Shown: piece by piece, positions 16,253 through 23,506 of the stretch | How positions within the stretch are numbered: position 1 is the stretch's first letter | How the letters are laid out: the number at the start of each line of letters is the position of its first letter | Origin: WLWS01 sp964639535 | Lineage (GTDB): Bacteria > Pseudomonadota > Gammaproteobacteria > Eutrophobiales > Eutrophobiaceae | Length of the DNA stretch: 30,773 bases | Assembly: GCA_964639535.1 (NCBI GenBank) | Contig: CAZXDV010000005.1 | Location: 1 to 30,773, forward strand | Reading direction: 5' to 3' | The notes under the pieces: generated by a model | Told to the model about the DNA's origin: nothing | The model's input: the letters and a program-made list of their open reading frames with translations, nothing else | Database searches by the model: none | Program-made: the position numbers and the translations under genes

Positions 16253-16885
16253 TTGCCGCAGCGACTCACAAGAGAACTGCTGATCCAGGGTACATCGGAA
16301 CTGGCTGCCCGCGACCCGTCCCTTGCGGACGTGATAGATAACCACGGCGTGCCGCCCATGTGGGGACGAAAGGCGGGTTATGCGGCACTTGTAAAAATTA
16401 TTCTTGAACAACAGGTGTCGCTGACATCCGCGGCCGCGGTATACAAAAAGCTCGAGTCGACGGTCACAGAAATCTCGCCGGAAGAGATCGTTAAACTCTC
16501 CGCTGGGGGCCTGCAGAACCTCGGGTTTACCCGGCAAAAAGCCGGTTATACGGAGGGCCTGGCGCGTGCCATCCTGGACGGTGAAATTGACCTTGGGAAA
16601 CTGGGAAAAATGAGCGATGAGGATGCCCACGCAAGGCTCATCACCATCAAGGGCATAGGGCCATGGACGGCAAACATTTACCTGATAATGGCGCTAAAGC
16701 GACCGGACGTCTGGCCCCATGGAGACCTGGCGCTTGCAGAGGCCGCCAGGCGAATCAGGAAACTTTCAAAAAGACCGGGCTATGATGAACTTGACCGAAT
16801 AGCCCTTGACTGGCAACCCTGGCGTGCGGTGGCTGCACGTATTCTCTGGCACGCTTACCTTTGTGGATATGGTGTAACTAAATGA
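16253..16885 (+). CDS. DNA-3-methyladenine glycosylase II-type HhH-GPD glycosylase
   Basis: The 210-residue protein belongs to the helix-hairpin-helix base-excision glycosylases (AlkA/COG0122 type), which remove alkylated bases from DNA. Family segments are ILEQQVSLTSAAAVYKKL near residues 45-62, the hairpin LITIKGIGPWTANIYLIMAL near 130-149, and WPHGDLALAEAARRI, whose Asp is the expected catalytic residue. It lacks the N-terminal AlkA-specific domain, like many shorter bacterial members. The start is a TTG eight bases after a strong GGGAGG (16239-16244); the gap to the previous stop is 21 bases. Its stop overlaps the next start as ATGA. It is an unexpected member of what otherwise looks like a metabolic operon. 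Confidence 0.9.
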   Translation: MPQRLTRELLIQGTSELAARDPSLADVIDNHGVPPMWGRKAGYAALVKIILEQQVSLTSAAAVYKKLESTVTEISPEEIVKLSAGGLQNLGFTRQKAGYTEGLARAILDGEIDLGKLGKMSDEDAHARLITIKGIGPWTANIYLIMALKRPDVWPHGDLALAEAARRIRKLSKRPGYDELDRIALDWQPWRAVAARILWHAYLCGYGVTK

Positions 16886-17472
16886 AGGTAGAAATTTCAA
16901 AAGAAGCTTGCGCGGTGCTGGTGCTGGATCTTCAGCAACTGTTCACCAGTCCAACAGGGCCATTTGAAAATCATTCCGCAAGCGGGCTTATTGATAGCGT
17001 TAACGAGTTCTGCAGCTTTGCTTACCAGCTGGGTGTGCCAGTTATTTACTCGCGCTATGCCCTGGCTGATGATCTTTCCGATGCCGGATTACTTGCCGAT
17101 AATGACGTCGTTAGAGCGGGACACTTTTGCGACAGTGCGCCGCTCTCACAACTCGATGAACGGCTTGCGATTCAGCCCGGTGCGATACACCTGCAGCGTA
17201 ACAGGCCGGGCGCATTCTGGAACGGCAGTCTTCATCAGCTACTTGCCGGCAGGGGCATCAACACCCTGCTAATCTGTGGGCTAAGTATCAACAATGCAAT
17301 CAGTACCACGGCGCGAGAAGCATTTGCCCACGATATTGCCAGCATTATCATTCGGGAGTGCTGTGGTGCAGCCCCGTTTGAGACCGACGTGGACACCTAT
17401 TTTGAAATTCTGAACACCTGGACGGCGGAGGTCGTCACCGCTGAAACCGCCAGGCAACGACTACAACACTGA
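16882..17472 (+). CDS. Isochorismatase-fold protein lacking the usual Lys and Cys active-site residues
   Basis: The 196-residue protein has the cysteine-hydrolase/isochorismatase Rossmann-like fold: AVLVLDLQQLF at 11-21 with the conserved Asp16, GVPVIYSRYAL at 51-61, and LLICGLSINNAISTTARE at 129-146. In active cysteine hydrolases (nicotinamidase, carbamoylases) the segment KxRxSAF supplies Lys and the GxxTxxCV segment supplies Cys. Here these read RNRPGAF (Arg106) and GLSINNAI (Ala139). True isochorismatases such as EntB and PhzD also lack the Cys but keep the Lys. The protein may therefore be a divergent hydrolase or a binding protein rather than a standard enzyme. It overlaps the glycosylase gene by 4 bases (ATGA) and is followed after 17 bases by a DUF3303-like gene. 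Confidence 0.83.
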   Translation: MKVEISKEACAVLVLDLQQLFTSPTGPFENHSASGLIDSVNEFCSFAYQLGVPVIYSRYALADDLSDAGLLADNDVVRAGHFCDSAPLSQLDERLAIQPGAIHLQRNRPGAFWNGSLHQLLAGRGINTLLICGLSINNAISTTAREAFAHDIASIIIRECCGAAPFETDVDTYFEILNTWTAEVVTAETARQRLQH

Positions 17473-17489
17473 CAACAGGGGAGGCACAC

Positions 17490-17777
17490 ATGCTGTTTAT
17501 TTGTTATTTCGAAATTCTACCGGAGAAAATTGAGCAGGTTTCAAAAGGGACCATTACTCATTCAAAGGACCCTGGTACCGAGGGCGTGAAAGTAATATTT
17601 GAAGGCGTATCGGCATCACACTGGGGTATTGCGGCCTTTGAGGCAGAGAACGAGGAAGCCGTGTTTCGCTTTATTCGGCCCTGGACCTCCCTCAATGGAA
17701 AGATCCTGGTTGCACCGGCACTTCGCGTGGATAACGGCGAATACGCAGAGCGATTTCCGACCGAAATACTGAACTAG
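17490..17777 (+). CDS. DUF3303-like small protein
   Basis: The 95-residue protein begins MLFICYFEILPEKIEQV and contains EGVKVIFEGVSASHWGIAAFEAENEEAV and RPWTSLNGKILVAPAL. This strand-helix-strand-strand-helix-strand order, with the W(S/T) near the last strand, resembles DUF3303, a family of small ferredoxin-like-fold proteins related to alpha/beta-barrel dimers. Function is unknown. A strong GGGGAGG ribosome binding site precedes the ATG at 17490. It is the last gene of the plus-strand operon and its stop overlaps, tail to tail by 4 bases, the stop of the EthD-like gene on the other strand. Confidence 0.75.
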   Translation: MLFICYFEILPEKIEQVSKGTITHSKDPGTEGVKVIFEGVSASHWGIAAFEAENEEAVFRFIRPWTSLNGKILVAPALRVDNGEYAERFPTEILN

Positions 17778-18433
17778 CGATAGGCGGCGGTCAGGGAAAG
17801 ATCAAAGGTCATCACTTCGCTTACCATTAGCTGCGCCTTTGCATGGCATAGTGCTTCCAGCGACGACAGGTCTTCGTTGAATTCCAGGGCCTTTTCCCTG
17901 TCGTCAAAGTTGAGGGTCCATATTAACGAATAATCCGGCCGTGAGTCCTGGGCCAGCCCGGAAAGGCAAAAATCCGTTTCTGTCCAGCTCACGCTATCAA
18001 GGCCTTCCAGGATCCCTGACTGGGCATCGCTGATTTCCTGCCTTGAAAGTTCACCTTTATCACTACATGGAAAAAATATCTTTATCCTGCATGGCGCCAG
18101 CATAGGCCCGTCAGAATCCTCGCATTCTGCCGCTGTCATCCCGGGCTTGATAGTAGTGTAGTTAATTTCATCGGCGCCAATCTTTTCCGAGTCGGGATGA
18201 CCCTTTACAAAAAAGTCACAAAAATCCCGCATGCCATTTGCGCTGTCAAAATGCACCATGCAAACCGCCGCATGGGGAGTTTCAGAATTCAATGGTCGAT
18301 CAGCATCACAAAAGTTCAAGTCACTGTGGCGCATGGATGTACCCACTGCCAGTGGCAGGTGATTATTCATGTAGTAGGTCCAGTCAAAACCTGCACCTTC
18401 AGTTGTGGGGTAAGTAATCGTGATTCTATACAT
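17774..18433 (-). CDS. EthD-like protein with two tandem alpha/beta-barrel domains
   Basis: The 219-residue protein opens with MYRITITYPTTEGAGFDWTY, then YMNNHLPLA, a clear EthD-type start in which a Tyr and a His line the pocket of the dimeric barrel. The first domain runs to about residue 105 (ending DEINYTTIKPG). The remainder begins with a second strand RIKIFFPC near 123 and ends with a helix-strand pair (LCHAKAQLMVSEVMTFDLS), so it looks like a second, diverged copy of the fold. EthD is needed for ethyl tert-butyl ether oxidation in Rhodococcus, but its chemistry is unknown. The ATG at 18433 follows GAGG by about 9 bases. It is the last gene of the GCS2-AstE-GNAT-EthD minus-strand operon. 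Confidence 0.8.
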   Translation of the reverse strand: MYRITITYPTTEGAGFDWTYYMNNHLPLAVGTSMRHSDLNFCDADRPLNSETPHAAVCMVHFDSANGMRDFCDFFVKGHPDSEKIGADEINYTTIKPGMTAAECEDSDGPMLAPCRIKIFFPCSDKGELSRQEISDAQSGILEGLDSVSWTETDFCLSGLAQDSRPDYSLIWTLNFDDREKALEFNEDLSSLEALCHAKAQLMVSEVMTFDLSLTAAYR

Positions 18434-18476
18434 GTGTAACTACCTCAGCCTGGATTATCCTGTTAGTGAAAGAGTA

Positions 18477-18956
18477 TCAGCTGTCATGAACCAGCGCTGC
18501 GATGCCATCCGCATCCAGTCGATAGGTGATCCACTCGTCCTGTGGCCTTGCGCCCAGTGACTTGTAGAAGTTAATCGCCGGTTCGTTCCAGTCAAGCACG
18601 TTCCACTCAAATCGACCACAGCCCTTCTCCTTTGCCAGGCCAGCAAGGTACACAAGCAGGGCTTTTCCTGCACCGATACCCCTGTAATCCGGCGCAACAT
18701 ACAGATCTTCCAGGAACAGCCCTGGTCGTCCGACCCACGTGGAATAATTGTAAAAATAAAGCGCAAAACCAATGGCTTTTCCATCATACTGGCAAATCAC
18801 CGCTTCCGCTTCCCTGTTGGAAATGGCGCGTTCTATGTCTTCAGTGGTGGCCCTGACCTCGTGTTCGGCTTTTTCATAGATGGCCAGCTCGGTAACAAAA
18901 CCAAGAATAGTACCTGCATCACTTACACCGGCGGGACGTATCTCTATACCTGTCAC
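18477..18956 (-). CDS. GNAT N-acetyltransferase, diamine/thialysine acetyltransferase-like
   Basis: The 159-residue protein shows the GNAT acetyl-CoA site LFLEDLYVAPDYRGIGAGKA (80-99) with the Q/RxxGxG/A loop at YRGIGAG (91-97). It also has a beta4 strand FALYFYNYSTWVGRPG, which resembles spermidine/spermine and thialysine acetyltransferases (SSAT2-like). FEWNVLDWNEPAINFYKSLGA (117-137) is the typical C-terminal half. It transfers acetyl groups from acetyl-CoA to an amine; a small diamine or amino acid is the inferred substrate class. The start is a GTG at 18956 behind a strong GGGGAG. It lies 18 bases after the AstE-like gene, so the two are likely co-transcribed. Confidence 0.88.
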   Translation of the reverse strand: MTGIEIRPAGVSDAGTILGFVTELAIYEKAEHEVRATTEDIERAISNREAEAVICQYDGKAIGFALYFYNYSTWVGRPGLFLEDLYVAPDYRGIGAGKALLVYLAGLAKEKGCGRFEWNVLDWNEPAINFYKSLGARPQDEWITYRLDADGIAALVHDS

Positions 18957-18974
18957 TGTCTATCTCCCCTGTTA

Positions 18975-20009
18975 TTATAAAAATGCCTGTCCATCTTCCC
19001 TTGCTGCATAAAGCAGGCAATCCATTTTTGCAATTTGCGGATCGTTAGTCACCATGAAAAGCTTCAATGCTCGAGCTGTATAAAGCTCATCGCCATCTAT
19101 CGTGATGAGTTCATCGACGATACTGTTGCCGTCATGATCAACGGCCCTGAAGATATCCTGCCCTCGTTCACCGACCCAGCCAAGATGAGTGGCTTCAGCA
19201 ACTGCACCGTAATTCAGCCGCTCGATACCCGGCAACAGGACCAGGTCATAATTTGCACTGCGACCATTTGCATAAGCGAGGCTGCAATCTGCAGCTAACT
19301 CCAGGCGAACCGGGTTTTGAACAATTTTTACATCCACGCCACCCGCGCCCCGAGAGAATATCTCTGGCATGTTCATAAAAGCCTGCAACCCTCTCCAGGC
19401 AAGTTCATCAGCTTCCCTGTCCATCCTTCCACCACATTCGATAGTTGCTGTAGGACACAGGTGATCTGCAATCTCCATCAGCGCACCGATACGCAGGTCA
19501 TTGGTAACCAGCACGTCACTGAATAATGACACCAGTGCCTGGTGCTGCTCGTCGCTTGAAACGGCCACCCCGAAACCAGGCCCCGAACCAGAGGTATTAT
19601 GTATATCCACTACCGCCTCTGGCTTTGCGTTTGTCAATACTTCGAGGATCTGTTCTGCAACTTCACCCTGGCTATCGTCAAAAGGTGCCCTGAAACACCG
19701 ATTCAAGTCCCTCTTGCCCGGGGCCACCCTGTGACTAAAGGAGGGTGCAAGCAAGGCGGCTTCAATTGAAGCTACGATACATACCACGTTGACCACGGGT
19801 GTCGCACCACTTCTGAGCCAGCGTTGCAGGGCCTTAACACCTGATGGTTCATTGCCGTGTAGTAATGTGACCATTGCCCTGCAACGATCCTGTTGCATTC
19901 CCTGTAGGAAGAAGGCAGTCGGACCCTGCAAGACCTTTAGGAAATCCTCGACCGTTCCGTCAACGATAGCGGGATCGACCCTGTCTATAATTTTTAGCCT
20001 GTTATCCAG
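18975..20009 (-). CDS. Succinylglutamate desuccinylase/aspartoacylase-family hydrolase, probable CTG start
   Basis: This is a zinc-dependent M14-like amide hydrolase of the AstE/AspA family. Zinc ligands are in LLHGNEPSG (H51, E54) and VVDIHNTSG (H137); RDLNRCF (about 100-106) binds the substrate carboxylates, and TIECGG supplies the catalytic Glu. The family's N-terminus just before GPTAFFLQG extends further than the first ordinary start (TTG 19931, 318 residues). The upstream frame is open and encodes DNRLKIIDRVDPAIVDG with no ATG, GTG or TTG. CTG at 20009, behind GGAGAGG, is the best-placed start (344 residues). A lost start codon or sequence error is possible. The protein cleaves an N-acyl amino acid or similar amide, substrate unknown. 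It follows the GCS2-family gene by 25 bases. Confidence 0.87.
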   Translation of the reverse strand: MDNRLKIIDRVDPAIVDGTVEDFLKVLQGPTAFFLQGMQQDRCRAMVTLLHGNEPSGVKALQRWLRSGATPVVNVVCIVASIEAALLAPSFSHRVAPGKRDLNRCFRAPFDDSQGEVAEQILEVLTNAKPEAVVDIHNTSGSGPGFGVAVSSDEQHQALVSLFSDVLVTNDLRIGALMEIADHLCPTATIECGGRMDREADELAWRGLQAFMNMPEIFSRGAGGVDVKIVQNPVRLELAADCSLAYANGRSANYDLVLLPGIERLNYGAVAEATHLGWVGERGQDIFRAVDHDGNSIVDELITIDGDELYTARALKLFMVTNDPQIAKMDCLLYAAREDGQAFL

Positions 20010-20034
20010 TGAACCTCTCCATGAGAATGGATTC

Positions 20035-21528
20035 CTACAAGGAGGAAGCCACTTTCCAATCCGCGACTGGTTTATTGGACGCCGAGTTTTCTATCATGCT
20101 CTCCAGCATCCTGTGCAGGGAATCCTGCCTGGAATGCTTTTCTTCGAGAGCTGCCACACTTTGCCTCTGCCACCTTGCACCGGTCTGACCTGTTGCCAGC
20201 CTTCCCTCGATAACAGCGACATATCGCTCAACTTCTTTTTTTGCAAGGCCAAGACCGGACAGGGCATCCGCAACGCCAGGTAGCAGCGCCGCCAGGATTT
20301 CATCAACCGCCTGCTCTTTACATGAATTCTGCCGCGGGGAAGGCCAGACCAGTTTTGCCTGCAGGCCATGTTGCGCTGCCCTGTAAAAATTATATTCAGC
20401 GAGGTTGAACGGTATCGCAGGAAGCAGTAAGTCAATGTTACTGCGTATGTGCTCCGTAAGCCCCAGCATAAGCGCGGCATTGGCGACCATGTCTATCGCC
20501 GTGGGTCCTGCGGGCAGAGCGCGCATTTCAATACGCAGGTGCCCCCCATCGGCGTCATCAAAAACCGGGCGATTCCAGGTCCAGACAGAGCTTTGCTGCA
20601 GCCGAAGCTCGTGCAGGGCAGGTATGGCTTCGTTCTGAATAATCTCCAGTGGATCCTCGTCGGAGCACACCGGCAACAGCGCTGGGTATAGCCTTACCGC
20701 TTCAAGGAATAAATTAAACACGCTATCGCGTAACCAGCCATTACCGAAGTTCACCCTTGCCGGACTGTGCCACTTGTAACGATCGGTGATCCGGGTGTCT
20801 ATAGACTGCTTGAACAGTGGTATGCGGGTTTCTTCCCAGAGCATGTTGCCAAACAGTCCGGGCGAATTGCCTGCAATGGCCAGCACAAGTGGTGTAGCAA
20901 GCTGCATGGCATTGTAGGTATCAACAAAGTCCCCGGGGGAGACGCGGTAGTGCAACTGGAACGAGGTATTGGCTCCCTCGAGGGTAACATCCGTCATCTG
21001 TAAGCGCAGCGGATCGTCACCGTTTATATCAACCACGAAATCACTGCCACGCTCCTGCAGTAACTGGTTTACCAGGGCATGATAACGCCGACGATCGGTC
21101 ATGCATGGGGGACCGAAATGCTGCCTGGTCAGGGTCGGCAGGATGCCCACCATGGCTATTCGAGCAGCATGCCCCTCGGCGACTTTTTGCAGGGCATTGA
21201 GTTTTGCAGTGATGGCCTGCTCCGTGGACAGCAGTGCCTGCTGATCCAGAAGATAGGGATCCAGGTTGTATTCAAGGTTGTAACGATTTAACTCTACGGT
21301 GAGACTGGCATCTCCAGCGTCGTCCAGCACCTCCTGGTTGACCAGTGCCGGCAAGCCCTGCTTATCGACAAGGTACATTTCCAGCTCGGCGCCAATGGAA
21401 GCCCTGCCTTCACCAAATCCTTTTTTTTGCAGCAAGTGTTGCAGCGCCAGCAGGTTTCGCTCCAGCCTTTGCTGGAAATTACTATAGTCTTCTGCTGTAA
21501 ACTCAGTCCTGTCGATCTCGACACCCAT
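20035..21528 (-). CDS. GCS2-family carboxylate-amine ligase (glutamate-cysteine ligase-like)
   Basis: The 497-residue protein belongs to the glutamine-synthetase-fold ligases of the GCS2 family, which join a glutamate gamma-carboxyl (or a similar acid) to an amine using ATP. Visible landmarks are IGAELEMYLVD near residues 44-54 (metal-binding Glu pair), VELNRYNLEYNLDP, ANTSFQLHYRVSPGDF, GNSPGLFGNMLWEETRIPLF, and HLRIEMRALPAGPTAIDM, where the Arg contacts ATP phosphates. It is closer to the actinobacterial/proteobacterial hypothetical ligase group than to GshA of E. coli, so glutathione synthesis should not be assumed. It leads an operon with a deacylase-like hydrolase and an acetyltransferase. 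The ATG at 21528 fits the family start MGVEIDRTEF. Confidence 0.87.
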   Translation of the reverse strand: MGVEIDRTEFTAEDYSNFQQRLERNLLALQHLLQKKGFGEGRASIGAELEMYLVDKQGLPALVNQEVLDDAGDASLTVELNRYNLEYNLDPYLLDQQALLSTEQAITAKLNALQKVAEGHAARIAMVGILPTLTRQHFGPPCMTDRRRYHALVNQLLQERGSDFVVDINGDDPLRLQMTDVTLEGANTSFQLHYRVSPGDFVDTYNAMQLATPLVLAIAGNSPGLFGNMLWEETRIPLFKQSIDTRITDRYKWHSPARVNFGNGWLRDSVFNLFLEAVRLYPALLPVCSDEDPLEIIQNEAIPALHELRLQQSSVWTWNRPVFDDADGGHLRIEMRALPAGPTAIDMVANAALMLGLTEHIRSNIDLLLPAIPFNLAEYNFYRAAQHGLQAKLVWPSPRQNSCKEQAVDEILAALLPGVADALSGLGLAKKEVERYVAVIEGRLATGQTGARWQRQSVAALEEKHSRQDSLHRMLESMIENSASNKPVADWKVASSL

Positions 21529-21601
21529 GGCACGAGCTTACACCAGAATGAACCATCAACCGTAACAATCTTGCATTGTGGCCGCGCGCGATGAAATTAG
21601 A

Positions 21602-21625
21602 ACTGGCCGCCGTGAAGCGGCCAGT
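21602..21625 (-). terminator. Probable terminator of the export/ComEA-like operon
   Basis: ACTGGCCGC (21602-21610) and GCGGCCAGT (21617-21625) are a perfect 9-base GC-rich inverted repeat with a 6-base loop. It starts 13 bases after the stop of the ComEA-like gene on the minus strand. The downstream tract (TCTAATTTC) is only moderately T-rich, so termination may be partial. It separates this operon from the GCS2-led operon downstream. Confidence 0.7.
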
Positions 21626-21638
21626 CTATCAGCTCACT

Positions 21639-21911
21639 TTATTTCTTCTTTCCGGAAACCTTGAGAGAGCCGCGGCTTTTTTCTACCAGGGTTTCACTGA
21701 TCCCTTTCACATCAACAAGCTCATCCACCGAGGTAAACCGGCCATGCTGCTCACGATAGTCGATGATTGCCGCTGCCCGTTTCTCACCAATACCCTTTAC
21801 ACTCATAAGTGTTTCCAGGTCGGCCGTATTAATGTCGACGGGTGAAGCCGCTATACAGAAAAGAGGAAGGGCCAGTAAAACTGAAAGAACTGCCTTGCGA
21901 GGTATATTCAT
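21639..21911 (-). CDS. Small secreted helix-hairpin-helix protein, ComEA-like
   Basis: The 90-residue product has a signal peptide (MNIPRKAVLSVLLALPLFCIAA) followed by a single ComEA-type HhH domain: VDINTADLETLMSVKGIGEK, then a second hairpin DVKGISETLVEK. The KGIG loop contacts DNA backbone phosphates in this family. ComEA in competent bacteria is a periplasmic DNA receptor; stand-alone versions like this are common in gammaproteobacteria, and many have no proven role. ATG 21911 sits six bases behind a strong AAGGAG, so an upstream start at 21962 is rejected. It follows the TolC-like gene by 122 bases in the same direction. A lysine-rich tail (SGKKK) ends the protein. Confidence 0.9.
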   Translation of the reverse strand: MNIPRKAVLSVLLALPLFCIAASPVDINTADLETLMSVKGIGEKRAAAIIDYREQHGRFTSVDELVDVKGISETLVEKSRGSLKVSGKKK

Positions 21912-22033
21912 ATCTATCTCCTTATAGAAATGTGGTAATAAAATTACCCGTGCTCCATGCAACCCTAATGCTAAACAATTTTCGCGTTTTTTAAAACCTC
22001 CCGTGATGCCGCTGCCAGGCAGCGCTTGTTTAG

Positions 22034-23506
22034 CTAGTTGCCGTCAAGCAAGGCATCACTGATGCCAAGGCTGTCGAGGTTAGCCGTTGCTGCGTCGAAG
22101 TTTACCTGGGCAATTTCCCTCTGCAGCCCGGCAAGAAAATAACGGATCTCTGCTTCCGCGGCAGTGTTCTCCCGAATATTGACCAGGAAATAATCACTTG
22201 CTCCCTTGATAAAGCGCCTGAGCTCGGCTTCCCGCAAGGCCCTGGCCTGGTCAACCTCGTTTTGCGCAAGCCTGAGCAGGTCTTCCGCGGTTTTCAGATC
22301 CACAAGGATGTTCCTGACTTCAACCTGTATCCTGTCTTCCATCAGGCGTTCCTGTTGCCTCAGGGCATTCAGTTTTGCCCTGTTCTCTGCCAGCTTGCCG
22401 CGCGCCTTTCGTCTCTCCAGGGGCACTGAAAACTGCAGCCCTACTATCACGTCAGTGTCATCCCGTGAAATACCGCCCTCGGCCACATTTCCCAGTGGCT
22501 GGTAAACACCCAGGTTGAGATCAAGCCGGGGGAGAAGCGCATTTTGGTTTAGTTCTATTCGGCGCATGGCACGGGTGATGCTGTTTCTCAGTTTCCTGAG
22601 CTCCGGGCGTACCGAGTAAAGCCTGTTCAGGTTCTGTAATTCGTAGTTCTTGTCAGGCGAGCCCGGTTGCGGCTGGTAGTCAGGCATATTGGCGTCGGTC
22701 ACAAACAGCGGTTGCCCTTCAGCGTCCCGGTAAAACAGGGCCAGCTCGTTTGCCGCCATGGCAACATCCCTGTCCGACTTTGCCAGTAGCGCTTTTCTCT
22801 GGGTGATATTTTGCAGGCTTTCCGTCAGGACGATTCTCGCCCGCGCGCCCTGCTCGACTTCCTTTGCCAGCCCATCATTTCTCTTCTCAGCGATGGAAAG
22901 TAGCTCCCGATAAACTTCTCTTTTTTGTCCCAGTGCCACCCAGCGCCAGTAGGCCACCATGGCTTTCTGGGCAATTCCCAGCCTGGTCAGCAGTAAATCA
23001 AATCGTGCCCCCTGCACGGCCAGGCCGGCATCCGTGATACCGAATCGACGAGGGTCAATTTCGCGATCCCGCAAAAGGGAATAGAGCACCCCGAGATTGA
23101 GCTGTCCGGCAGTGTTGGTAAAACGCTTGTCCTCGTAAATGGGAAAGTCTCCGTCGGACAACTTGTAGCCGCCGTAGACCTGCGCACCACCCTGGGCATT
23201 TAAATAGCGTGAAGCCGAGGCCTCGACATTCTGCCCATCGTAAAAGCCTTCGGCCCAGTGAAAGCTATTGGCTTTAAAAACCAGGTCAAATGCACCCTCG
23301 GCTCCAAGTAATCGCGCCTCGGCCTGGTTTATCTCGGCAACACGTTGCAGGATCCTGGGGTAATGCCGGGCAACCGAATCAAGCACCTGTTCCGGGCTTA
23401 GCTTGCCTTCTGCAACCCTGTCCGGAATTGTCTCGGCGAACGCAAGCTGTGCCACCATCAACAGCACCAAAGCCTTTAGCAGGCCGCTTAAACTACTCGG
23501 GCGCAC
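22034..23506 (-). CDS. TolC-family outer-membrane efflux protein
   Basis: The 490-residue protein has a signal peptide ending LAFA before ETIPDRV and the long helical, Gln/Arg/Ala-rich segments of outer-membrane efflux proteins. These are arranged as two similar halves: about 35-240, with the strand region around SRYLNAQGGAQVYGGYKLSD, and about 270-490, with LNLGVYQPLGNVAEGG. Coiled-coil helices such as RRKARGKLAENRAKLNALRQ form the periplasmic tunnel. A GTG at 23506 gives the signal peptide directly; starts further upstream would put about 40 unrelated residues in front and overlap the adaptor gene. The 14-base overlap with the adaptor's end suggests translational coupling. It is the channel of the tripartite exporter encoded just upstream. 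Confidence 0.9.
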   Translation of the reverse strand: MRPSSLSGLLKALVLLMVAQLAFAETIPDRVAEGKLSPEQVLDSVARHYPRILQRVAEINQAEARLLGAEGAFDLVFKANSFHWAEGFYDGQNVEASASRYLNAQGGAQVYGGYKLSDGDFPIYEDKRFTNTAGQLNLGVLYSLLRDREIDPRRFGITDAGLAVQGARFDLLLTRLGIAQKAMVAYWRWVALGQKREVYRELLSIAEKRNDGLAKEVEQGARARIVLTESLQNITQRKALLAKSDRDVAMAANELALFYRDAEGQPLFVTDANMPDYQPQPGSPDKNYELQNLNRLYSVRPELRKLRNSITRAMRRIELNQNALLPRLDLNLGVYQPLGNVAEGGISRDDTDVIVGLQFSVPLERRKARGKLAENRAKLNALRQQERLMEDRIQVEVRNILVDLKTAEDLLRLAQNEVDQARALREAELRRFIKGASDYFLVNIRENTAAEAEIRYFLAGLQREIAQVNFDAATANLDSLGISDALLDGN

